Shown here: positions 10,881-64,000 of the stretch, piece by piece | Layout: the number at the start of each line of letters is the position of its first letter | How positions within the stretch are numbered: position 1 is the first letter of the stretch | NCBI GenBank assembly: GCA_020002185.1 | Contig: CM034533.1 | Location: forward strand, 75,798,908-75,862,907 | Direction: 5' to 3' | Origin: Paraescarpia echinospica | Lineage: Eukaryota > Annelida > Polychaeta > Sabellida > Siboglinidae | Length of the DNA: 64,000 bases | Program-made: the position numbers and the translations under genes | The notes under the pieces: generated by a model | Told to the model about the DNA's origin: nothing | The model's input: only the letters and a program-made list of their open reading frames with translations | Database searches by the model: none

Positions 10881-12192
10881 GGATTTCAGCAACCACAAAA
10901 ATTGTCCGATATAAGTGTTGCGATAAGACGGTCTGCTCGTTTTGTAAGCACAAGAGCGAGTTCATGCAGATAAGCTGGATTGTAACTCGTTTCATCGAAT
11001 CAACTTTGTAATGTTGTGTTCTACCAGCGTAGCCATCGTCACAATATCTCCCAAAACGTCAACTCGGAAAAAATAATCAGTTTATCGGTTCAACCATACC
11101 CTGCGAGGTGGCGACACTGTGCCCGTACACCACTGAGGCGGTGTATGGTGACGCTACGTGGCGGAGTTGGTATAGTATTGTCACGTGACATGTGCGCACA
11201 CTTTTGGCATATGGAAAAAGTGCGAGCGCAAACGCACGCACGCGCACGTGCGAGCGTGCGTGCGTGTGCGTTTGTTACGTAGGTATAGTTCGCAACCTTG
11301 ATAGGTGGCGACACTCGGTCATTTACGGTGAAACCTAGCAGGATATGTTGGTTGTATCTACATTCCCTAGCTTAGTAGATGGCGCTGAGCGAAACTGAAT
11401 ATACTCATATATTCATACACAGGCCACGTGATCAAAAATAAAATGATTTACATGTAACGCAAAATTATACATAACCAAAAACAACTTTATGTTAGCTTTT
11501 ATGCAAAACAACATGTTACAACTTCGCACATTACTTTTCTTACGGTGTTGCTACCAATATCAAGTTACCTCCGGCCTCCGGTCAGAATTATTCCCTCTAT
11601 GGTCATTTACTGGATCCTACCAGCTGAATCGCATACGGCCAATGTAACAAATAGCATACTTCAATACATATATCTGCATTCATAATAATTGTAATTTGAT
11701 GTGTCATGTAACTATAAATAAAACGTATGATGTCATTACCCCAATCCAGGCTTCGCTTATCCAACAACAAATGGCCGCTTCACCAAAACTAAAATCCATT
11801 TACTCAGTCTAGAAACATTTAACATATCTGATTATAAACTATGATATAAATGTAACTATGGTGAAGTAGAAAACAAACTATTCTATTACATATATTCCTG
11901 CCGCATACCTGCGCTATCTACACTTGGTATTTTCCTTCTAACATCGGATAGTGTTATATTTTGAATTGCAATTTTAGATTCCCAAAATCAAAGTCATAAT
12001 AATGTACATTATTATACAGTCTGAAACGATAATTAAAATTTAAAACAAACATCAATTATCACTGGGTTTTATAAGTCCAACGTTACTGTCTTGAACACGA
12101 ACATGCACATTGAAAGCGCTGATTTGATACCTACATTTGTAATACAGGTTTTGCTTTCACAAATTGTGAAAGGAACTTGAATCAGGTATAAA
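10881..12192. other. Region 3' of the membrane-protein gene, nothing recognised
   Basis: AT-rich. A small GCACGC-rich patch at 11225-11275 opens short frames on both strands. No motif-bearing ORF seen. Confidence 0.4.
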
Positions 12193-24189
<11,997 letters not shown>

Positions 24190-24382
24190 GTATATATATC
24201 TGTGTGTGTGTATATATATGGGCACAACCGACCGCATGTATGTGGTTGTGTCCAATCGAAATATTGATTTACCTATACGTTCTAACGTATTTATTTTGCT
24301 ATCATATTCATAACTAATGGGGATATTGTAATAATTGTGATAGGGCGTGCATATTCATGCAACTACACAACACACAGACACA

Positions 24383-24432
24383 CTCACCCACCCACCCACC
24401 CACCCACTCACTCACTCACTCACTCACTCATT
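24383..24432. repeat. (CCCA)n(CTCA)n tetranucleotide repeat
   Basis: CACC/CCCA units switch to CTCA units. It is followed by CA-rich sequence to about 24480. Confidence 0.9.
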
Positions 24433-25467
24433 CACACAAACGTACCCGCGCACACACGCACAATCACATATACACATGTACACGAGCATGCAATCACATC
24501 ATAATCACAATACTCTATTGTCCCTTGGGAAGTTGGGAGGATATTCGTTTGAAGTGTAGCAGCATATTAAAACAAATAAAACAAATGTACATGCAATATA
24601 AAACAAACAAAAAATAGTAATCAAAGTTATATCGGTTAAATAAATAAATAAAAGTTAAAATAAGTTAAATATTGTGAAATAAGTTACACAAGTTTAAAAA
24701 GTTAAATCATCTCACAAATTACAAATCATCTCAGGCTCGCTCACATGGGGTCTAAAATAGATGACTATTACATTGAAATAAGTGATTGTACCTATGGAAT
24801 ATAGTTAGGAATCTCGTCGTGCATACGTTTCCCTGACAATAGTGCGTCGCATATCATATTAGCCCCTGTCATCTTGTCTGTGGTAAATTAGTCGTAACGC
24901 TAACTGCAGATGGAAATGACTCGTATGCTCGACATTTTATGTGCACAAAAAATCATGCAACTTCCTATTCGACTGCTGCAATCACCTATCAAAGGGGAGA
25001 TACACAACAGATAGAGCAATCGACGCAAACTAAGCCAGCTATCGCTTACAGTGTAATGGTTGTTAACTCATACGTCTGGCTAGAGTTGGTAAGAGACACA
25101 AAACGGACATGGGAATGTTTACGTGGGTACGTATAGCGCGTAAATGGAATGGGGACGTCTTTATTTGGCAGATAACATAAATACAAAACATTAAAAAAAA
25201 TTTCATTAAAATGAAACTTATGTCGGGAGACTCTCACTGAGGCATACAAATGTGCCACTGACGTGAGAGCGACCCACCCACTAGTGATTGTAACTAAACA
25301 TTCCTCCTGCACCCATCGTGGTGTACAAACCATAATTATTAAGTTAAAAGTTAATAACAAGCTGCTTAAATAGATCGAAAGACAATATGACTTTTATTGT
25401 GATGTATGTTCATAAATGTGTACATAAACCCGCTGTCTCGACGTCAACTATCTCGCTAACTACTGCC
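24433..25467. other. Intergenic, nothing recognised
   Basis: AT-rich sequence with AAATAAAT-type runs around 24635-24700. No gene or element signature. Confidence 0.4.
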
Positions 25468-25912
25468 AGGTATCGTTCTGGCAAAACGCTAAAACGATAT
25501 GTTGCAAACGAATTACGCCTCTTTATTGACACCAAAGGCTTCAACGACCCGTTCCAGAGCGCATACTGGCCCAGACACAGCACGGCACGGAGACGGCTGT
25601 GGTCCGAATACACGAAGACATGACGCAGGCAATTGACTCACGGCGTGGCGTACTGCTTGTATTGTTGGATCTTAGTGCAGCATTCGACACGCTAGACTAC
25701 AACATTCTCCTGCGTCGTCTTCGTGATATCGGACTAAGCAAGACAGTGTTCACTTGGTTCGCATCGTATCTCGCAGGCCGCACTAACGCAATTAAGATAC
25801 GCGAAGCTACGTCAACCCCAAGACTAATTCATCATGGTGTTCCGCAGTGCTCGGTCCTAGGTGCACTACTATTCAACACGTACATCTTCGCACTCCATCA
25901 GATCATGTACGT
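25468..25912 (+). mobile_element. LINE RT fragment (CR1/L2-like)
   Basis: Carries SGKTLKRYVANEL, FQSAYWPRHST, then in the next frame VRIHEDMTQAID, LLVLLDLSAAFDTLDYNILL and HHGVPQCSVLGALLFNTYI. These are RT motifs up to just before the YADD box, where the similarity stops. A 5-nt duplication (ACGGC) around 25587 shifts the frame within the HSTETA motif. Truncated at both ends. Confidence 0.85.
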
Positions 25913-26143
25913 GTTATACATGTTTTACCAAACACTATTGTGGCTTCAAGTGTTCATGCTAATTTACGTGTTTGCATTCATGACTATTTTCTATATATTT
26001 TACACGGCGTGAATTGCATTATAAAGTATTAAAATTAAACTAACCCATAATGTCTAATTACAAACAAAATAGCAAAACAATTTATCAAAACAATCGCGTT
26101 TCCACGACAACGACAGCCTTAATTAATGATCACTTCAACATAC

Positions 26144-26305
26144 TACAATGTAACAGCAGTATCACTTGGGTTATTTTAAGGTAATATAACATTGTATTAC
26201 AATGTAACAGCAGTATCACTTGGGTTATTTTAAGGTAATATAACATTGTATTACAATGTAACAGCAGTATCACTTGGGTTATTTTAGGGTAATATATCAT
26301 TGTAT
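26144..26305. repeat. 54-bp tandem repeat, three copies
   Basis: TACAATGTAACAGCAGTATC starts at 26144, 26198 and 26252. Copies 1 and 2 are identical and copy 3 carries a few changes. Confidence 0.95.
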
Positions 26306-27120
26306 TGCCACGTGTTGTTATCGCAATCAATTCAATAAAGCATTGGAATGTGTTGTGATGAAAAAATCACACCGGTAGCACCAGAACACAAACATTAGGG
26401 TCTATAATTGATCTGGAATGTGGTCGATCTCGCGTTAGCGTAGATACGCAATTATGTCGTCGCATGGCAATACTATCGCAGGAATTAATTAGGTGTTTAA
26501 TTGTTCGTTTTAATGAAAATGTGTCAGTCACTCGTGGATTACTATATGACGCGTATTCTTAATTTTCCGACGAACAGTGAGTTTCACCGAATCGTGACAG
26601 TTTCTAATACAATAGAACGCATACATTTCATAAACATCCTATTTATATTATGTGTATTCGATGCATTCGCCATATGGATGTTTATCATAATCATTGGTCG
26701 ACCGGGGCCTGAGCTTGGATGAACCATTTCCACACGAGTCGGTTGTTCTTTATGGATGCATGCAATACCAGACATGTTTTGCAGAGTAGCTTAGTGCATG
26801 TTTTCTCTGTTAGTATATTATACTACTTATGTTTCCCTCCGTTTTTCTTGCCATGAGTGGATGTCCACAATACGAATCTTCATATTGTTTTATGCAGCTT
26901 AAACATAAGCTATTCGCCTGTTGTGTCTGCAATAGGAACCTGGTTGCCGCTCCTACGAAGTGTCACACCGACTCTAGAAAACAAGCATTGGTATCAGAAT
27001 AAGCCGCACACGTTCCGACCACCGGTTTGTGTTCACATTATCTAAACACGTCCTCGAAATAGTATCTGGCGAGAGTCGTAGATGGAGGGCGCATGCACAT
27101 GCATTACGACAATACGCCAC
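26306..27120. other. Intergenic, nothing recognised
   Basis: No coding motif or repeat pair found between the 54-bp array and the Harbinger element. Confidence 0.4.
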
Positions 27121-27291
27121 CTGGGCCCACGAAGAGCGGATAACTCCCTTATCGGCGTTTAGCGGCTATCCGGCGGATAAACGTAATAAATCGGTATGCA
27201 CAAAACGCGGATAGGTCTATCTGGTGACGTAAACGCGGATAAAGTTATGCATATATTTGTATATGTTTAGTGGCCTATCTGTCGGATAAAA

Positions 27292-27796
27292 ATGGCTGCC
27301 ATTATTTTACAACATTACCGGCAGCGACGAATGTTGAGAAGAAATAGAATTTTCAGAGATCGAAGCCATCCTTTTGATGTGTTCGATGAATATGAAATCT
27401 TGCAAAAGTTCCGCTTCGGACGACAAGAAATCGTGGCGATAACAGACGGGATTGCGAGAAACATAAACATCTCAAATACAACAAATCCTAGTAACGCTGC
27501 GATACTATGCCAGCGGCAGTTTCCAGGATGTGTGTGGGGAACTCATCGGCGTTGACCAATCCACCGTCAGCCGGACAGTGACACGGGTCACGAAGGCATT
27601 ACTACGTAGAGCGCCTGACCACATCAAATTGCCGATTCAGCGTCAAGCGGACAAGACGAAGGCGACATTTTACCATGCGAATGGGATTCCCAATGTGGTT
27701 GGGTGTATCGATGGAACTCAAATTCGTATTCAAGCTCCGTCAGCGAATGAGCACGAATTTGTCAACAGGAAGGGGTATCATTCCATCAATGTATCA
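27292..27796 (+). pseudogene. HARBI1-like transposase, N-terminal part, frameshifted
   Basis: Starts at ATG 27292 (MAAIILQHYRQRR) with a basic N-terminus and FDVFDEYEILQKFRF. A frameshift near 27497 separates it from LRYYASGSFQDVCGELIGV, the helix-turn-helix-like QSTVSRTVTRVTKAL, and the DDE-domain block VVGCIDGTQIRIQAP...NRKGYHSINV carrying the first catalytic Asp. Similarity stops near 27796, possibly at a GTATCA donor. No continuation with the second Asp and the Glu was found, so the catalytic triad is incomplete. Confidence 0.85.
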
Positions 27797-27999
27797 TTAT
27801 CCTCTAGACTAGTGCCACGTAATTTAACAAAGTGAAACCTGCCTTACAATGAATGTGACGTGTGCCACCTGTAAATCGAGCGCCAAACATTTACATGTAT
27901 GTTAGGCACAGTTGCTGGACCTGCGGCTGTGAAATGACAATGAATAATATGGATGCGCAATCTGCGGATTTTTTTATCTAGCAACTGCATCAAACACAA

Positions 28000-28330
28000 A
28001 TACGACATTGTTAGTAAAAACAGGCAGACGTAAACAAAACAAAACCTTAGTATAACGGATTTATGTCCGCCCACTATATGTTATGTATGGTTTATCCTTT
28101 TCTTTTATCGCTAGCTGTGGGATATTGCCCAGTTTTGGGCTTACCACAGTATTCGAAATAAGAATAAGTTACGGGACGATGGGTATGAATGTTTTATTTT
28201 TCGTACTGTGTGTGTTTGTATGTATGTACGTATGTATTTGTCATTGTCGGTACAACTACGACATTTTTAATAAAAAGAGCCAAAGTTAAACAACACCAAA
28301 CATTGGTATAACGGATTTATGTCCAGTACA
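28000..28330. repeat. Duplicated ~255-bp segment inside the Harbinger element
   Basis: The stretch ending TATAACGGATTTATGTCC occurs at about 28003-28068 and again, diverged, at about 28257-28323. Confidence 0.6.
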
Positions 28331-28846
28331 TGTACTGGGTCAGTGGGCGTTGATGAACTTACTTCAAAACATTTATAAGTCAATGCGTCATTCCAACACT
28401 CGTTGTTCGTGTTGCGCAGTACAAATTGTTATAAATTCTGAAAGACTAAATACGTGTGCTGTATTAAAGGTTATTTTAAAATTTTGGTTTTGACGTTACG
28501 TACTCTGGTGCGTGTCATAAAGTAATGCATGTGCAGACACGATTATTATAATAATAGCAATGGTTTTTTCTTGTGCTGAAGTGAAGTTTTGTGAATTATG
28601 ATGATTCCACAATGTGAACTTTATTATAAGTTATTATATCCTAAACTACTTTTGACGGGCGTACCCTTTAAATCATTGTAACTTTAAAAGTAACCATCGT
28701 AATTGAATACTACCAGGAGGTAGTATTAGCGTCCCTAAACTGACAGACACAACTGCATTTTCTTCACTGTATTGGTCATGGTAAAAGCAATAAATAAGTT
28801 GATATACTTTGTTGGTATGTTTAATTATGAATACAATCAAATGAAT

Positions 28847-31255
28847 TCAATAAAAGGTGTGTGCAAGTAAGCACTTTTTGTATTTCTTATATTTAATTTT
28901 ATATATATATTTTTTTTCTATTTCGCTGCGCAGGTAGTCAGCAAAGAGGCCTGTTTCGTCTTCCAGCCCTTTTTCCAAGGACTTTCCACTTGGATTTTGG
29001 TGAAATTTTCCTTTTTTACTTTTTGTCTTTAGCGTCACTCCTGTGCCACTGACACATGCTGCTCCTGGTGTTTCTTGTGTTGCACAGGTAATGGATGCAG
29101 CTGCAACAAGACATTATGTAGAATGGATGGTAGTATAATTTCTAGTATACAGTGATAACATTGTGTGATTGAATTATTCTTGTTTGGGAGGAGGTGGGAG
29201 ATCACGCCAACATGTATACATCAGGCATGTATAATATGGAGCGCCCATGAAGAATTTAAGGACATTTGTTGAAGTCATGAAACCGGCTGAATATATTATG
29301 TTTCTCATCTTGGGATGCCTATAGACAGTGGCTATAGCTACATCATTTATGAAGGTAGATTATCAAGGTCTCTGTTCCACTTACTGTATATATGAGCCTT
29401 AACATGGGCAATGAATTGTAATGTGATTAATGAGTGCAAAAATGGGACATGATGCTCTATTTTCAGTTGCGAGGGACATTTGATTTGCAAGTAAGGTGAA
29501 TCACATGAGAACTTACAAGTACTCAGACTTTCGTCACAATCTTCTATTGGCTGGAAACCTGTCGCTTGCACTGAAATATATAAAACAACAGATCTGCAAT
29601 TTCATAAATAATAAATATTAATTTACATAACATTAAAGTTATTTTCATTTATTATTGTTAATGTAATCATTAGTCTCATACAATGTGCTGTCTTTTAACT
29701 GTTCTTGTCCCCACCTAAGATCAGTGAGGATTTTCAGTTATGATTATTTTACAATAATCGCCACAGAATTCCATTATCCAAATATTTCACTTTCTAAGCC
29801 ACATAAACACATGTTCTTGATATCATGATCGGCGAGGCGAAGCTGACAGTTGAGAAACGCAGCGGTGACAAAATTTTTCAACAGAACCCATTTAAAAATC
29901 CCACAAAACCACATGAATGCGAATAATACCATAGTCCCTGCATTCAAATAACCATACGTTTTTAAACGACTACAATTTCCCACTGACTTAAACATTGCTT
30001 GCAAACACCATTTACTTAGATACACACATGGGTCAAATTTAATAACAAAAGATATGTTCACCCGGGGACCTGGCTGGGTTGGCATGAAATTACCCTATTG
30101 TTCATTATTAACATTTTGTAAATACTGCATTTTTTTCAAAAAGTGATCAAATATGCACTTATGCATTGGATGAAATATAACAAAAATCTTAGACACCAAT
30201 TTGTTTAGTATTTATTAATTTCACATGGCATCATGATGTCCCTGTTTATTATTTTGAATCACATGAGAACTTACAAGTATTCAGACTGGTGTCCAAGACT
30301 TGTTTACATTCAAATTCCGTGCAGGTGTATGTCCCTTGCACTGAAATATAGAAAACATAAAATATGTGCAATTTCTTCATAAACATTTAATAATGTTTTT
30401 AATAATAATAACTTATTATTATTACATAATGTCCAATACAGTACAGTGGTATTTATTGAACAACTGGAATTAAGCAAAACATTTGCTTCTGTTCCTTATT
30501 CATGTGCTCAAATTGTACACAGCAATTTTTTGGGAAATTGAGTTTCCACCGTGAAATAATCCGTAGCCAATATCTAGAGTGAACATTTGTTAAGTAGTTT
30601 TTCTCAAAATCATATTTTTGACATTCAAATTGCTGTATCTCTGGAAATAATGCGATTATATGTAACACTGAAGTATCATGTTTCTGTCTCTGAATGTGCG
30701 CTATTCAAACATGCAATAAAAGCAATATGCATGTTTTTCGAGAAGCGTCTCATTTTGGCATTATGGTTCACATATAAGGACAATTTCACAGTAACCTAGG
30801 TTTACAGAATGCCTTAAACCATTCGTCTCTCGTAATAAACTTCGCTGCACCAAATTTAGCAGTGGTGCGTTTGTTAATCAAAGTAAGAAAAGCGGCGTGT
30901 GCTTACCATCAATTCCAGTCAGCAGACTAGAATTATCCCCGATTATCGCAAGGATAATATCTTCATACGGCCGGCCCACCGCCGGTTTTATGCTGGCCCC
31001 TCTGCCGGTTTAAGACAGCCTCTTTGAGGGCCCGCCACTTATCTTTTGCCTCTTGCGGCGACCGCTCGGCTACACCGCACGCACTAATTTTCGATGTTAT
31101 CTTTCTCCAAATTTAATTTTTTTTTTTGTCACTGATTGATTATGTGAGCAAAACAGGATATAGTGGTCGACTCCTATCTCTTCCAGAAGTACTATGATTT
31201 CGGCGTCTGTGAAATTTGGTTTCCTCGGTCTTTTTGTCGTCTGCTTGTTTTCCAT
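28847..31255 (-). pseudogene. Harbinger Myb/SANT-like DNA-binding protein, multi-exon, frameshifted
   Basis: Start at ATG 31255: MENKQTTKRPRKPNFTDAEI plus IVLLEEI, the typical opening of the Harbinger Myb-like partner. After a frameshift it resumes as RSPQEAKDKWRALKEAV and EDIILAIIGDNSSLLTGID, ending at a GTAAGC donor (exon end 30907). Small exons at 30275-30340 (66 nt) and 29517-29570 (54 nt) follow. The last exon, 28847-29100, holds ETPGAACVSGTG and FADYLRSEIEKK. Such proteins bind the element's ends and help import the transposase. At least two frameshifts make this copy a pseudogene. Confidence 0.75.
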
Positions 31256-31661
31256 TTTCGCGGAAGTGAGATCGACAGTTCCAGAATCCCATGCGTGGCC
31301 GGGAATTCCCCAGTCTAAACTTAAACACGACCGGATAGCTATCCGCGACCTATTCATGACTTGTGCATACGAAATGGGAACAGAAGTTAAACGCGAATAG
31401 CTATCCGCGGATAGCGGCTATCCGCGTTTAACTTTATCCGGTCTACATGCGTACGGGCCCTGGACATCCAAGGAACAGGTATCAATATATTGTCAGATCA
31501 GCGCACGTTACTTGAAGTACCACGTTTCTGCTTTCTGTTGCTCTCTGAAACTCAGCGATGTATTGGAATACACGTGGTGATGGTCTCGAAAGCGGTGTGT
31601 GTTTATGTACACTGCACGTGTATAAACATGAGGATGTGTAGAGATGGACGAATCTCCCCCC

Positions 31662-32030
<369 letters not shown>

Positions 32031-32155
32031 CCCGCACACTTGCACGCATTGAACCAGAGTTTTAAATTATGATCTAATAATTTTAATCATTGCCATTCCA
32101 GTAAGTATCAAGCGGGCCACACAGCCTATCACGAAACGTTGAGGCAATCGTGAAG

Positions 32156-63535
<31,380 letters not shown>

Positions 63536-63787
63536 ATGAAACACTTCGTCATTGAATGCAATAGAACTAAGCATAATAATGACGAAACTTGCAATGTTCG
63601 AATGGATAAATTGTAACTGCTTTGCATCGCTATGCCATCATGCTTACATGAGGAGCATAGTCGGTGTAAACAGGTAGATTATATTCCTCTGCTTTCGTTT
63701 TTGGCATTTGCTATCAAGTATTAATTGTGGACGAGGTATAAAGGTGGATGCCTGCTGAATGGAAAGAGCATGCTAATGAATGTATAG

Positions 63788-64000
63788 CAATCAACTGACC
63801 TATTGGTGAGCTTGCTATAAAGGATGCATGCTTGTAATGGACAAACTCCCAAACAATCAACTGACCTATTGGTGAGTTTGCTATAAAGGATGCATGCTTG
63901 TAATGGACAAACTCCCAAACAATCACCTGACCTATTGGTGAGCTTGCTATAAAGGATGCATGCTTGTAATGGACAAACTCCCAAACAATCACCTGACCTA
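63788..64000. repeat. 66-bp tandem repeat, at least 3.2 copies, runs off window
   Basis: CAATCA(A/C)CTGACCTATTGG starts at 63788, 63854, 63920 and 63986. Copies are nearly identical. 250 bp downstream of the ACE stop codon, possibly in the 3' UTR. Confidence 0.95.

Larger units (their letters stand above)
27124..31459. mobile_element. PIF/Harbinger DNA transposon, both genes present, decayed
   Basis: Ends are GGCCCACGAAG (left) and CGTACGGGCC (right), flanked by the 3-bp target duplication CTG at 27121-27123 and 31460-31462. A CWG/TWA 3-bp duplication is the known Harbinger signature. The sub-terminal regions on both sides contain palindromic GCGGATAG/CTATCCGC boxes. The plus strand at the left encodes a HARBI1-like transposase. 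The minus strand from the right encodes a Myb/SANT-like protein with several exons. This convergent two-gene layout is canonical for autonomous Harbingers. Frameshifts in both genes and loss of the transposase C-terminus show that it is inactive. Confidence 0.88.

Overview
The window is eukaryotic nuclear DNA from an invertebrate animal. Genes are split by GT-AG introns, host coding sequence is sparse, and there are long (TG)n and (CT)n microsatellites, large minisatellites and many nested, decayed transposable elements. The gene and repeat mix (single-domain secreted ACE, a degenerin/ENaC channel, Mag-like Ty3/gypsy, L2/CR1- and RTE-like LINEs, PIF/Harbinger, hAT) fits a marine lophotrochozoan such as a mollusc. 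Amphioxus or another invertebrate cannot be excluded.

Three host genes are supported by splice sites whose phases agree. (1) 570-8345, minus: the 5' half of a degenerin/ENaC-type sodium channel, three exons, continuing off the left edge. (2) 12193-19405, minus: a complete four-exon gene for a 643-residue type I single-pass membrane protein with a long, polar, low-complexity cytoplasmic tail; I do not recognise its family. (3) 32156-63535, plus: a complete 13-exon angiotensin-converting-enzyme-like peptidase (M2 family), 635 residues, with signal peptide, HEMGH zinc site and no membrane anchor.

Most of the rest is mobile or tandemly repeated DNA inside introns. In degenerin intron 2 sits a 4.65-kb TTAA-flanked element (1979-6630). 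Its long terminal inverted repeats are built of ~195-bp subrepeats, and its only gene (broken here) has Asp motifs arranged as in FEN/PIN-type nucleases. This is the best candidate for an undescribed system. The membrane-protein gene's intron 3 holds a LINE (14.4-17.1 kb). The gap before ACE holds LINE debris and a full-length but decayed Harbinger element (27124-31459, CTG target duplication). ACE intron 2 carries a duplicated piece of ACE exon 2 between inverted repeats. Intron 3 is dominated by a 2.5-kb array of 33-bp repeats. Intron 4 has a Mag-like gypsy element (44351-49011, TSD ATGTC) inserted into an L2/CR1-like LINE. Intron 6 has a compound TG minisatellite. Intron 9 has an RTE-type LINE interrupted by a 1.37-kb hAT element. 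A 66-bp tandem repeat begins downstream of ACE and runs off the right edge.

All family assignments come from motifs read by eye. No database search or alignment program was run.
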